Assembly (NCBI GenBank): GCA_038528965.1
Contig: JBCBEC010000030.1
Location: 1 to 64,000, forward strand
Direction: 5' to 3'
Length of the DNA stretch: 64,000 nucleotides
Source: Lewinella sp038528965
GTDB taxonomy: Bacteria; Bacteroidota; Bacteroidia; Chitinophagales; Saprospiraceae
Shown: piece by piece, positions 34,985-43,742 of the stretch
Layout of the letters: each line of letters opens with the position of its first letter
Position numbering within the stretch: position 1 is the first letter of the stretch
Program-made: the position numbers and the translations under genes
Notes under the pieces: generated by a model
What the model was told of the DNA's origin: nothing
Seen by the model: only the letters and a program-made list of their open reading frames with translations
Databases searched by the model: none

Positions 34985-37093
34985 ATGCAGTGTAAGTACG
35001 GTAATTTGCTATTGATCTTTTGCTTATTCTTATTGAGTTCATCTGTAATGGCTCAAAGCAAGCAAGAGCTAAAAGAAGAAGCCAAAGCTTATCTGGCAGT
35101 TGAGCGTTATGAAGATGCTATTCGAACGTTGCAACGATCAAGACAACTGGTCCGCAACGACGAGGAGAGTCGCTTCTTGCTAGCGGTCTGTTACTACCAG
35201 ATCAATCAGCTGGAGCAATCACAAGAACTCTTAAATGCGCTCACTGCTGAAGACAAGTCGCCTTATCCGGAATGCTGGTGGTACCTGGCGCGAATCCTAC
35301 ACGCCCAACAACAATTTGGTGAAGCGGCCGCCCAGTACAAGATGTACCTGCGTACACTGCGTGGTGATCATCCTAACCGACTAATGACGATTGAGGCCAT
35401 TCGTCGCTGCGACAATGGCCTACGCTTACTCTACCGCGATCCTCAAGCTATAGTGGAAAACATGGGCCAGCAGGTGAATACTGCGGCGGATGAATTTGGT
35501 CCCGTACCCAGCCCTAACCGGTCTACCCGACTGTACTTTTCGAGCATCCGCCCAGGCAACAGTGGTGGTCCTCGCAACAAGTACACCCAAACTGATGAAC
35601 AATACGGCTCGTACCTCAGCGACATGTACAGCACCGATCTTACGGGCGGGCAATGGCAGCGCGCCCAGGCCATGCACAGTTTGCTCAATAGCCCCCAGCA
35701 CGAATACTTAATCGGTTTCTCTGGTGGAGGACAAGTCCTACTCTATTTTCAGGGTTGGAACTGGGATCGGGGAGAAATTTTTGCGGATACTTTTCGCCAA
35801 GAACGTAGCCTTACTACTACGCCCTTTATCGCATCAGCTAGTGGGCAAGGGGGTGATCAGGCACTACATGTCTACTACGATACGCTACTGATATTTGCTA
35901 GTCGACGCCCGGGTGGTTATGGTGGTCTAGATCTATACCGTTCTTCCTTGCGCGACGGCCGTTGGACGCCAGCTGAAAATATGGGGCCAGAAATCAACAC
36001 CGCCTTTGATGAAACAACTCCCTTCCTGGCGCGGGATGGTATTACGCTCTACTTCAGCACCAATAGCAGTCGCAAGTCAATTGGGGGCTTAGATATTGTC
36101 CGTTCGGTTTACCTACTGGAAGCAAAACGTTGGTCAGAACCCGAAAATCTAGGTGTACCTATCAATTCCGCAGCGGACGATAGTCATTTTCAATTGGCGC
36201 GAGACGGTTTTACTGGCTTTTTTGCCTCCGCCCGCAAGGATGGTTTTGGACAGCGAGACCTCTACCTCGCATACTTTACCAAGTACCGCAAGGAAATGGA
36301 GCCGCCAGTTTTAACCTATCAACCTCCGAGTCCGAATCCTCCTCCAAGCATATCCGCCCCCCCACCTCCTGCTCCGGTTAATCCCCCGCCAAGTAATACG
36401 ATCCCCTCTTCGGAGGCGGTGGCTGCCAGCAGCTGGTCCAGTGAGCTTCTTACAACAGACAACCTGGCTTCACCTACCTGGTATGATCAACTACAACAGG
36501 CCTACCAACAATACCCTGGTGACCGACTGGTCATTAGTTGTTATGTTCCTACTCAAGGTGGATCTTTATTAACCACCCGTTTGTACAATGCAATACGAAA
36601 GCTAGAAGCACTGGCTAAGCGGTTAGAGAACAGTGGGGTGCCACGGGAAAAGATTTTCATGCGTACCCTTAAGCACAGCAGCAGCAACTACCGACTTGCT
36701 GCCCACCTCGCTCCACAGCAAAGTCCAGTGCAGAATCGTCAGGCTCCGGTGATTGGAGTGAGTACCCCTAAAGGCCTTTCAGCAGTGGCTACGGATCAAG
36801 CTTTATGCTATAAAGTGCAGGTAGCTGCCGTACAACGAACCTACGCGAACGAAAAGCTAAGCGCCCAGAATGACATCATGCTAGAAAAGGCTGGTGATTC
36901 GCCTTATTACAGGTTCACTGCGGGGGCTTTTTCCAGCTTCCGAGCCGCTTCCGAGTTTCGCCGCACTATCCTTGCACAAGGGTTTCGAGGAGCCTATATT
37001 ATTCCCTACTTATACGGCGCTCGCTTGGATAAAAACGAAGTTTCGCGTTACGTAAGTGAATATCCTGACCTGCGTGCCTTCCTTGGACGTTAA
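34985..37093 (+). CDS. TPR-PD40-SPOR envelope protein
   Basis: A 702-residue secreted protein: signal peptide (to about residue 24), TPR region (about 25-140), WD40-like PD40 propeller repeats (about 170-435; e.g. 'RPGGYGGLDLYRSSLRDGRWTPAENMGPEINTAFDETTPFLARDG'), a proline-rich linker (about 440-475) and a C-terminal SPOR-like domain (about 612-690, 'YKVQVAAV...FTAGAFSSFRAASEFRRTI'). TPR-PD40 proteins in this phylum often belong to T9SS or gliding assemblies (PorE/PorW-like). The usual OmpA peptidoglycan-binding domain is replaced here by SPOR, also a glycan binder. Localisation to the periplasm at peptidoglycan is inference. Confidence 0.8.
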   Translation: MQCKYGNLLLIFCLFLLSSSVMAQSKQELKEEAKAYLAVERYEDAIRTLQRSRQLVRNDEESRFLLAVCYYQINQLEQSQELLNALTAEDKSPYPECWWYLARILHAQQQFGEAAAQYKMYLRTLRGDHPNRLMTIEAIRRCDNGLRLLYRDPQAIVENMGQQVNTAADEFGPVPSPNRSTRLYFSSIRPGNSGGPRNKYTQTDEQYGSYLSDMYSTDLTGGQWQRAQAMHSLLNSPQHEYLIGFSGGGQVLLYFQGWNWDRGEIFADTFRQERSLTTTPFIASASGQGGDQALHVYYDTLLIFASRRPGGYGGLDLYRSSLRDGRWTPAENMGPEINTAFDETTPFLARDGITLYFSTNSSRKSIGGLDIVRSVYLLEAKRWSEPENLGVPINSAADDSHFQLARDGFTGFFASARKDGFGQRDLYLAYFTKYRKEMEPPVLTYQPPSPNPPPSISAPPPPAPVNPPPSNTIPSSEAVAASSWSSELLTTDNLASPTWYDQLQQAYQQYPGDRLVISCYVPTQGGSLLTTRLYNAIRKLEALAKRLENSGVPREKIFMRTLKHSSSNYRLAAHLAPQQSPVQNRQAPVIGVSTPKGLSAVATDQALCYKVQVAAVQRTYANEKLSAQNDIMLEKAGDSPYYRFTAGAFSSFRAASEFRRTILAQGFRGAYIIPYLYGARLDKNEVSRYVSEYPDLRAFLGR

Positions 37094-37199
37094 GCAGGTG
37101 GAGCTGGTCGAAACAATGCGCTAGGCAAAGAATTATTGCTTACTTTTAAGCCGTAGCTCTGATCTGACAGAGCAACGATTGACAGCATATAAGGAATGA

Positions 37200-37757
37200 A
37201 TGAATAAGCTAAGCTTCTTGCGCGAAAGTATCAAGAACTTAAAGACGGTGGGAACGGTTACGCCGAGTTCACGCTTTTTGTGTCGAGCGATGCTGAAAGG
37301 GATTGATTTTTCCAAAGCCACATTAATAGTAGAACTCGGTGCCGGCAACGGTGTACTGACTCGCCACATCTTGCAGCGGATGCGACCCGATGCCAAGTTA
37401 CTTTGCTTTGAAGTTCAGGCTAACTTTTGCGATCTTCTCCGCTCCATAGATGATGATCGCTTAATTGTTATTGAGGATTCTGCGGAACACCTTCCAACTT
37501 ACCTGGAAGAATTCGGCGGACATCAGCGAAAAGCGGACCATATCATTTCTGCTATACCGTTCGTGATCTTGCCCAAAGAACTGGCCAAAAGTATTGTAGC
37601 CACTTGCTATCAACACCTGGCTAAGAACGGGCGGTTTGCTCAGGTGCATTATTCGCTCATCCTGAAATCACTATATGAGGATGTCTTTCCTCGGGTTAAT
37701 GTGAATTTTACCCCCTTGAACATTCCTCCCGCATTTGTATTCCACTGTAGTAGCTAG
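37200..37757 (+). CDS. Class I SAM-dependent methyltransferase (PmtA/RrmA-like)
   Basis: A 185-residue protein with the SAM motif 'LIVELGAGNGVLTRHIL' (about 42-58) and 'FCDLL...IEDSAEHLP', plus an N-terminal 'FLRESIKNLKTVGTVTPSSRFLCRAML' segment. This pattern is typical of bacterial phospholipid N-methyltransferases and of unassigned methyltransferases annotated as rRNA adenine dimethylase-like. The substrate is not determined by sequence. The start codon follows directly after a TGA and lies about 105 bases past the previous gene. Confidence 0.8.
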   Translation: MNKLSFLRESIKNLKTVGTVTPSSRFLCRAMLKGIDFSKATLIVELGAGNGVLTRHILQRMRPDAKLLCFEVQANFCDLLRSIDDDRLIVIEDSAEHLPTYLEEFGGHQRKADHIISAIPFVILPKELAKSIVATCYQHLAKNGRFAQVHYSLILKSLYEDVFPRVNVNFTPLNIPPAFVFHCSS

Positions 37758-37861
37758 TAGCACCTTGCGATCAAATAAGTGCTTTTGCTACCTCAACAAT
37801 TGGTATTCATATACCATTGCACTATATCTTTAGGTCTACTTAATCGAAAACAAGAAAGCGT

Positions 37862-39007
37862 ATGCGATATCTAATGTGCTTACTAGTGGTGAGCGTACTA
37901 GTGGGATTAGGCTGTGGCCCTATTAATCCCCCCATCAAGAATCCACTAGGTGGCAACAGCGATCTACCGCTAGATCAAATTAACTTACCAGAAGGCTTTA
38001 GTATATCCGTCTTTGCCGACAGTTTAGAAAACGCTCGTTCCCTGTGCTATTCACCCGACGGAACCCTGTTTGTAGGCACGCGCGGAGAAGGTAAAGTCTA
38101 TGCCCTACGCGATACCGATGGTGACTTTGTGGCCGACGAGCGTTATACCCTAGCCGAAGATCTAGAAATGCCCAACGGTGTAGCTTTCCGCGATGGCGAC
38201 CTATATGTTGCTGAGGTAAGTCGTATCCTCAAGTTCTCCGATATTGAAAGTAAGCTGGACAAACCGGGCGCACCAGAAGTGGTGTATGACCAATTCCCAA
38301 CGGAGCGCCACCACGGTTGGAAATACATTGCCTTTGGTCCCGATGGCAAGCTATATGTTCCGGTGGGTGCCCCCTGTAACATTTGCGAGTCGGAGGAAGA
38401 GATTTTCGCTAGCATTGCCCGCATCAACCCCGACGGTACTGGGCTAGAAGTGGTTCAACACGGGGTACGCAACACAGTTGGCTTTACCTGGCACCCCGAC
38501 GATCAACAGCTCTGGTTTACTGATAATGGCCGCGACATGCTAGGGGATGATCTCCCCGCCTGCGAATTGAACCACGCGACCGAAGATGGCCAGCACTTTG
38601 GCTATCCCTACTGCCACCAAGGTGATTTACTCGACGAAGAGTTTGGTGAAGGAAAAGACTGTGGGGACTACCGTAAACCGGTGCAAAACCTAGGTGCCCA
38701 CGTAGCACCATTGGGGGTAGAATTTTACACTGGAAGCATGTTCCCCGAAGACTACCAAATGCGTGTTTTAATGGCTGAACACGGCAGCTGGAACCGCAGT
38801 AAGAAATCGGGCTACCGCATTACCCAAGTGATTTTGGACGAGAACCAAAACGCAGTGAGCTATACGCCCTTTGCTGATGGTTGGCTAGACGAAGAAGAAG
38901 ACGATGCCTGGGGGCGCCCCGTTGACCTGGAGTTCTTGCCGGATGGTTCGATGCTTGTTTCGGATGATTTTGCAAATGCGATTTACCGGATTAAATACGA
39001 AGGGTAA
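37862..39007 (+). CDS. PQQ-type soluble sugar dehydrogenase-like lipoprotein
   Basis: A 381-residue six-bladed propeller protein with a lipoprotein signal ('VLVGLGCGP', lipid on Cys18). Blocks such as 'LPEGFSISVFADSLENARSLCYSPDGTLFVGTRGEGKVYAL', 'HHGWKYIAFGPDGKLYVPVGAPCNIC' and 'GVRNTVGFTWHPDDQQLWFTDNGRDMLGDDLP' match glucose/sorbosone dehydrogenases (GSDH family) that oxidise aldoses with PQQ. Whether it binds PQQ is unknown; the fold and the conserved His/Arg are present. A repeat element begins directly after its stop. Confidence 0.88.
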   Translation: MRYLMCLLVVSVLVGLGCGPINPPIKNPLGGNSDLPLDQINLPEGFSISVFADSLENARSLCYSPDGTLFVGTRGEGKVYALRDTDGDFVADERYTLAEDLEMPNGVAFRDGDLYVAEVSRILKFSDIESKLDKPGAPEVVYDQFPTERHHGWKYIAFGPDGKLYVPVGAPCNICESEEEIFASIARINPDGTGLEVVQHGVRNTVGFTWHPDDQQLWFTDNGRDMLGDDLPACELNHATEDGQHFGYPYCHQGDLLDEEFGEGKDCGDYRKPVQNLGAHVAPLGVEFYTGSMFPEDYQMRVLMAEHGSWNRSKKSGYRITQVILDENQNAVSYTPFADGWLDEEEDDAWGRPVDLEFLPDGSMLVSDDFANAIYRIKYEG

Positions 39008-39095
39008 ACAATGGCAATATCAATAGCAATCAAAATTGCAAATCCAGAAATTCTGAGTAATTGCAATTTTGATTGTCATTTTGATTGCATGGTTT
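39008..39095. repeat. GCAATC-type inverted repeat after the dehydrogenase stop
   Basis: Arms GCAATATCAATAGCAATC... (from 39014) and the complement ...GATTGTCATTTTGATTGC (to about 39089) form a long imperfect hairpin that starts 6 bases past the TAA. The central AATCAAAATTGCAA / TTGCAATTTTGATT segment pairs perfectly. Confidence 0.75.
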
Positions 39096-39106
39096 CACTT
39101 CAACTA

Positions 39107-39145
39107 AAAAGCCAGAAGAGGAATATCATTCCCTTCCGGCTTTTT
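39107..39145. terminator. Bidirectional terminator
   Basis: AAAAGCC(A)GAAG(A)GGAAT pairs with ATTCCCTTC(C)GGCTTTTT between the convergent dehydrogenase and DUF937 genes, with T runs on both strands. Confidence 0.8.
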
Positions 39146-39179
39146 ATGTATCAGGCCCGAGGACCTATCGTTTTATATT

Positions 39180-39797
39180 CTAGCGACGCTTGAACAAGCC
39201 ACCCAAAAGGCCCTTGCCCAACATACCTGCAACGTCGTCAATGATGCTACCGTCACCGTCAGCATCCAAGAAGCCCGTGATTAGGCTCATAGCAGGGTTC
39301 TGCGCTTGCTCTTGCTTAGCGAAACCGCCGAGCAGATCAGAGATTCCTCCAGCGTCCAAACCGTTCTCTTGCTTAGTCTTGCCCAGCATACCCATTACCA
39401 TAGGTGCCAGCATCGCCATTAAGTTACCAGTTTGACCAGAATCAAGGCCACTCATTTTGCTAATCATATCAACAGCACCACCCTGGCGGTTGCCAAGAAT
39501 ATGCCCTAGGATGCCTGCACCATTGGTGGTACGTGCACTAGCGGCACTATTTTGTCCGGTTACCATCCCCATCACATCATCAAGAATACTGCCGTCGTGG
39601 TCACGCTCCAAAGCGTTATTCAAAGCGGCAGCGCCATCAGGTGTAGAAGCATTACGTGCCATAGCACCTAATAGGGTTGAGAGAATGCCAGATGTTGCAG
39701 CGGCAGTTTGCCCGCGGTCTGCGCCACCTAGTTGGCCAGCCAATTGATCAATTAATGTTTCTGATACTTGGCCTTTAATGAGGTCAGTTAAATCCAT
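39180..39797 (-). CDS. DUF937-family protein
   Basis: I start at the ATG at 39797 (205 residues, 'MDLTDLIKGQVSETLIDQLAGQLGG'); family members begin this way, and the 45 codons upstream include a terminator hairpin and the promoter. The protein contains repeated alpha-helical segments rich in Gly, Ala and Met, with DGSIIDDVAGMLG-type motifs at three places (about 85, 175 and 190) that look like EF-hand-like or DUF937 internal repeats. The family function is unknown; a YidB-like protein is a distant relative. Confidence 0.85.
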   Translation of the reverse strand: MDLTDLIKGQVSETLIDQLAGQLGGADRGQTAAATSGILSTLLGAMARNASTPDGAAALNNALERDHDGSILDDVMGMVTGQNSAASARTTNGAGILGHILGNRQGGAVDMISKMSGLDSGQTGNLMAMLAPMVMGMLGKTKQENGLDAGGISDLLGGFAKQEQAQNPAMSLITGFLDADGDGSIIDDVAGMLGKGLLGGLFKRR

Positions 39798-39849
39798 ATG
39801 TAAATTATTGTTTTGCTTATTGGACGCAGGTTCCACTAAAAAGTCATAC

Positions 39850-39880
39850 GTAAGATAGAATTTTTTTGAGCTAGCACAAA
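39850..39880 (-). promoter_or_regulatory. Promoter for the DUF937 gene
   Basis: Minus strand: TTTG (39880-39877), a 19-base spacer, then TATCTTAC (39857-39850), two mismatches from TAnnTTTG. It lies about 55 bases before the chosen ATG and overlaps the T tract of the adjacent terminator. Confidence 0.45.
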
Positions 39881-39921
39881 AAAAAGGCAGCAGGGCTATT
39901 CCTCTGAATTGCGCCTGCTGC
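39878..39921 (-). terminator. Intrinsic terminator upstream of the DUF937 gene
   Basis: GCAGCAGG/CCTGCTGC arms (8 bp) with a 19-base loop, followed on the minus strand by CTTTTTTTT. No annotated gene lies upstream on that strand before the divergent gene, so it points to an unannotated short transcript. Confidence 0.75.
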
Positions 39922-39968
39922 TGATGATTCAAACTACTCTCTCAATGGTTTGTACCTCGTGTATACTT

Positions 39969-40103
39969 TTAGAAGTATGTTCGTTTTAGGGTGTGGTCGA
40001 TAACAATTCCGTCGACCGGGTCTTTTGGGGATATTATTCTTCGTTTACACCTACTACTACCACCTCTGAGCATGTAGCACAACAGCGGACTGTACCTTAT
40101 CAT
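39969..40103 (-). CDS. Candidate 44-residue peptide ORF
   Basis: ATG at 40103 opens MIRYSPLLCYMLRGGSSRCK, ending 'GIVIDHTLKRTYF'. The stop is about 48 bases before the terminator at 39878-39921. Support is only this placement; the sequence matches no family I know, and a sRNA is an equal alternative. Confidence 0.25.
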   Translation of the reverse strand: MIRYSPLLCYMLRGGSSRCKRRIISPKDPVDGIVIDHTLKRTYF

Positions 40104-40325
40104 TGTACAATTGCTGATGTTTTTGGTGTAGCTTACTCAGTGAAAAACAAAGTGAAAAATTCGGTGCTATAAAAAGCGGAAATTTATGTTTGCTAGGATG
40201 ATAGAAAAACGATTTGCCTTTCGGTCTATTGCCTAGAGCGGCAAATATTTTTTGGTAACACTAGCCATAATGGTGCGTAAGCCCTGAAAATCAAAAATTT
40301 AGGTGCATCCCATATAATTTTGCCG

Positions 40326-40333
40326 TACCTTTG
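40326..40333 (+). promoter_or_regulatory. -7 element for the DUF1624-like gene
   Basis: TACCTTTG, full TAnnTTTG match, about 103 bases before the ATG. Confidence 0.5.
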
Positions 40334-40435
40334 CGTCGGTTGTAGAATGCTAGCTTTCATTCTATAATTCCACACTATCTCCAGTTTACCTCTACCCGAT
40401 AAGACCAATTAGTACTGTTACAACCAGCAGCTGGT

Positions 40436-41731
40436 ATGCTGAGGGTTGATTATCCACTTTTCAAGCCATTGCAAACCTTGGATCAAACCGTAGCTAAGGC
40501 CCCCAAAGCCGGACGAATAGTATTCATTGACGTGTTGCGCGCCTACGCCATCTTGATGATGTTGCAAGGGCACTTTGTTGACACGCTACTTGCGGAGCAG
40601 TTCCGCAATCCAGAGTCGATACTGTACTATGTGTGGTCGTTTATGCGCGGAATGACTGCCCCCATCTTTTTTACCGTAACGGGGCTGGTGTTTGTATTTT
40701 TGCTCTTACGCGATGGTCGCCCCATGCGGGAAAACACCCGCATGAAGAAAGGTATTCGCCGCGGCTTCTTCCTATTGTACATCGGTTATCTCCTCAAGGT
40801 CAACTTTCCGGCCTTATTGGTGGGCTATCTGAGCCCTTGGATTTTAGCCATTGATGTACTGCACATTATTGGCGTGGCACTAATTGGCCTGATTGCAATC
40901 TGTGCCCTGCGAGAACTCATTGGTGGATCATTAGCAATTTGGATGCTAGCATTCGGTGCGGGTACTTTTTTAATTGATCCTTTTTTTACCGAAAACAGTT
41001 GGGCGGAAACACCGCGCTTTTTTGCTCACTACCTTACCCGCGACTTCGGCTCTAACTTTACCATAGTACCCTGGCTGGGTTTTGCCTTCTTCGGCGGTGC
41101 TTTGGGCGCAATAATCAATAAGCGGCCGCAGTGGGCTTTTTCGCATTTGATGCCCATCTTGCTGCTGGCTTTTGGCATTACGCTCACCTATGGTTCCTGG
41201 CAGATGCTCGTTAACTTGTATGAGTTAACCGGCTGGGAATACTTGCCCGTGCTCTTCAATAACAACTACTTGTTCTGGCGGCTCGGCCATGTATTTATTG
41301 TGATGGCTATTTTTATGTGGGGTATTCCGCGCATTGGCAAAATCCCCGTTCTAATTACTAAGATTGGTAGTGAGACCCTTACTATTTATGGGGTGCATTA
41401 TATCATCCTATATGGTACCTGGCTAGGACTGGGTTTATCTCAGATCATCGGCTATCGTACACTGGCTCCTGTTCCTTGTATCATTGGAGCAGTCATCTTC
41501 GTGTTTGCGCACATCATGCTCATCAAGCATATTGAGCCCTTACGCCAAATTTGGTACGTGCAAATACCGGGCTGGTTTAAACGACAGTACCGCATGGCCA
41601 TGGTTTGGTGGAAACGCGAATGGCCACGACAGCGTGCTGCGCTCTTGCTGCAGTGGCAAGATTGGCTAGCTGGAGCTCCGAATTGGTTGTTACCTTTGGT
41701 GCGTGTAATGAGTCGAAAAACAAAAGACTAA
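40436..41731 (+). CDS. DUF1624/acyltransferase-3-like membrane protein
   Basis: A 431-residue protein with about ten membrane segments. The start of the membrane domain, 'RIVFIDVLRAYAILMMLQGHFVDTLL' (about 27-52), carries the conserved Arg and His of the heparan-alpha-glucosaminide N-acetyltransferase/acyltransferase-3 superfamily; these enzymes move acyl groups across membranes onto glycans or lipids. A positively charged tail follows (about 375-431). The acceptor is unknown. The MFS gene begins 9 bases after its stop, suggesting an operon. Confidence 0.8.
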   Translation: MLRVDYPLFKPLQTLDQTVAKAPKAGRIVFIDVLRAYAILMMLQGHFVDTLLAEQFRNPESILYYVWSFMRGMTAPIFFTVTGLVFVFLLLRDGRPMRENTRMKKGIRRGFFLLYIGYLLKVNFPALLVGYLSPWILAIDVLHIIGVALIGLIAICALRELIGGSLAIWMLAFGAGTFLIDPFFTENSWAETPRFFAHYLTRDFGSNFTIVPWLGFAFFGGALGAIINKRPQWAFSHLMPILLLAFGITLTYGSWQMLVNLYELTGWEYLPVLFNNNYLFWRLGHVFIVMAIFMWGIPRIGKIPVLITKIGSETLTIYGVHYIILYGTWLGLGLSQIIGYRTLAPVPCIIGAVIFVFAHIMLIKHIEPLRQIWYVQIPGWFKRQYRMAMVWWKREWPRQRAALLLQWQDWLAGAPNWLLPLVRVMSRKTKD

Positions 41732-41740
41732 AGTGGGTGC

Positions 41741-42973
41741 ATGAAGAACTCTCGTTCGCCGCTCTTTACCATTTTCCTGACGGTATTCATCGATATGCTG
41801 GGGGTAGGAATCATCATTCCTGTCCTGCCGGCCCTGTTTTTCGAACCTGAAACCAGTATTGTTCCACTGAGTATGTCGGACGAGTATCGTTCATTTCTTT
41901 ATGGGGCTTTGCTAGGCGTTTTTCCGCTCATGCAGTTCTTTGGTGCACCAATGTTGGGTAGCCTCTCGGACCGCTACGGGCGAAAACCAGTTTTGCTAGT
42001 GACGCAGGCGGGTACCTTCTTCGGTTATCTCCTACTGGCAGTAGCTATTCTTTGGCAGAACATCCCTTTGCTTTTCATTTCCCGCATGATTCCAGGGTTC
42101 ACCGGTGGAAATATAGCAGTTATTCTATCCAGTATAGCGGATGTGAGTGATGATAAAGACAAGGCACGCAATTTTGGGCTGGTGGGAATGGCTTTTGGTA
42201 TCGGTTTTATCTTGGGCCCTACCCTGGGCGGGGTACTGGCGGATGAAACTATCGTATCCTGGTTCACCGCTTCTACGCCTTTCTGGTTTACCGCAATTTT
42301 GACAGCTTTCAATGTGCTGTTCATTATCTACGCTTTTCCGGAAACGCTCAAGCAAAGGCGAACAGTAGCGGTTAATCCATTTACGGGTTTTCGCAACCTG
42401 GCGGTATCTTTTGGCACCCCTAACTTACGACGCATTTTCATCGTAGTTTTACTACTCTCGCTTGGCTTTACTTTCTTTACGCAGTTCTATTCGGTGTACC
42501 TGATTCAAGATTTTTCGTATTCAGAAAAGGACATCGGCTTCCTTTTTGGCTGGGTAGGAATTTGGTTAGCCCTTACCCAAGGTGTACTTGTGCGCTTTCT
42601 GGGAAAGCGTTTTCCGCCACAGCGTATTCTCACTTATAGTATGCTGGCGTTGAGTGCTTCCCTGATTTTCGTATTGCTGCCAGATACTACCTTGGGATTA
42701 TATATGCTCAACCCTTTGATTGCCATTGCGCAGGGAATCACCTCTCCTAACCTAACTGCTACAATTTCCATGCAGGCGAACGAAGATCAGCAAGGGGAGA
42801 TCTTAGGAATCAATCAATCCATGCAATCTTTGGGGCAATTGATCCCCTCACTAGTAGGCGGTTATCTGATCACCTTCTTCAGTAGCCTGCCGATCATCGT
42901 GGGTAGTGGATTAGTTTTAGCGGGTTGGATTGTATTCATTGTATTTTTCGGTCGTCAAAAAGAAAAAAGCTAA
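41741..42973 (+). CDS. MFS transporter, TCR/Tet-like
   Basis: A 410-residue 12-helix major facilitator. Motif A, 'GSLSDRYGRKPVLLVTQAG' (about 70-88), and 'FTGGNIAVILSSIADVSDDKDKARNFGLVGMAFGIGFILGP' place it in the drug/H+ antiporter 1 group that contains TetA. Such proteins often export drugs or metabolites; substrate unknown, and antibiotic resistance should not be assumed. The next gene starts within 2 bases of its stop. Confidence 0.88.
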   Translation: MKNSRSPLFTIFLTVFIDMLGVGIIIPVLPALFFEPETSIVPLSMSDEYRSFLYGALLGVFPLMQFFGAPMLGSLSDRYGRKPVLLVTQAGTFFGYLLLAVAILWQNIPLLFISRMIPGFTGGNIAVILSSIADVSDDKDKARNFGLVGMAFGIGFILGPTLGGVLADETIVSWFTASTPFWFTAILTAFNVLFIIYAFPETLKQRRTVAVNPFTGFRNLAVSFGTPNLRRIFIVVLLLSLGFTFFTQFYSVYLIQDFSYSEKDIGFLFGWVGIWLALTQGVLVRFLGKRFPPQRILTYSMLALSASLIFVLLPDTTLGLYMLNPLIAIAQGITSPNLTATISMQANEDQQGEILGINQSMQSLGQLIPSLVGGYLITFFSSLPIIVGSGLVLAGWIVFIVFFGRQKEKS

Positions 42974-42974
42974 G

Positions 42975-43742
42975 ATGCGAGCACTTTGGTGTATCCTCCT
43001 CATCGTGTTAACCAAACCTGTTGTGGCACAGGACGGAACGATTTTTTCGAACCTTCGTGGCACCGAATTAGCGATAGCACTACAAGAAGCCTATCGCCCC
43101 AGAACAGTACTGAGTTATAGCCAGGCGCGTGACACGCTTTATGCACTCATCGACCGCCGGCAAGATAGCATCTACTGCCCCTATACCGGCTATGCTCATC
43201 ACTTATCCAACCGGCACGACCCCACCAAGTATATTTTTGACGATGGGGCTGATACCGGCATGAACTGTGAGCACATCTGGCCCCAAAGTAAGGGTACCAA
43301 ACAGGGGAATGCCAAAAGCGATATGCATCATTTGTTTGCCGTATTAGCCAGCGTAAACCAGGCGCGTGGCAATCATCCCTTCGGCGAGGTAGATGATGAA
43401 AAAGCTACGCACTGGTACTACCGTCAACAAAACCTGCGGCGCGTTCCAACGGCAGACGTTCGTGATCGCTATAGCGAACTAGGTCAAGGTTACTTTGAAC
43501 CCCCGGAAGACAAGAAAGGAGACGTGGCGCGCGCTATGTTTTACGTGTACGTGATGTACAATGACCAGATAGAAGTAAGCTTTTTGAGCGATCAGTTGTT
43601 TACACTACGCTATTGGCACGTTCTTGACCCGCCCGATCAATGGGAAATAGAGCGCAGTCAATCGATAGGACGCTACCAGGATAGCAAGGCCAACCCTTTT
43701 GTAATGGACCCCACGCTGGTAGAGCGCATATTTGAGGAATAA
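42975..43742 (+). CDS. Secreted endonuclease I family protein
   Basis: Start chosen at ATG 42975 (255 residues), directly after the MFS stop, because it opens a signal peptide (MRALWCILLIVLTKPVVAQ). The nuclease core has 'MNCEHIWPQSKGTKQGNAKSDMHHLFAVLASVNQARGNHPFGEV' (about 104-150) with the catalytic His of EndA/NucM-type nucleases and the DxHHL block. It would cut extracellular or periplasmic DNA and RNA for nutrients. Its TAA overlaps the mnmE ATG by one base (TAATG), so the two are translationally coupled. Confidence 0.92.
   Translation: MRALWCILLIVLTKPVVAQDGTIFSNLRGTELAIALQEAYRPRTVLSYSQARDTLYALIDRRQDSIYCPYTGYAHHLSNRHDPTKYIFDDGADTGMNCEHIWPQSKGTKQGNAKSDMHHLFAVLASVNQARGNHPFGEVDDEKATHWYYRQQNLRRVPTADVRDRYSELGQGYFEPPEDKKGDVARAMFYVYVMYNDQIEVSFLSDQLFTLRYWHVLDPPDQWEIERSQSIGRYQDSKANPFVMDPTLVERIFEE

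Larger units (their letters stand above)
39798..40435. other. Divergent region with leader terminator and two short ORFs
   Basis: About 640 bases. On the minus strand it holds the DUF937 promoter, a clear terminator just upstream of it, and a 44-codon ORF that would feed into that terminator; on the plus strand an overlapping 59-codon ORF with a GTG start (39993-40172) is also open. At the right end is a -7 element for the plus-strand membrane protein. Confidence 0.55.

Noticed and set aside
39993..40172. A 59-codon plus-strand ORF with GTG start in the DUF937/DUF1624 gap
   Set aside because: It overlaps the minus-strand candidate peptide and only one could be real; no start signal or homology supports it.
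41741..42973. Tetracycline resistance gene
   Set aside because: The protein belongs to the same transporter subgroup as TetA, but this group is large and the sequence gives no evidence for tetracycline as substrate.
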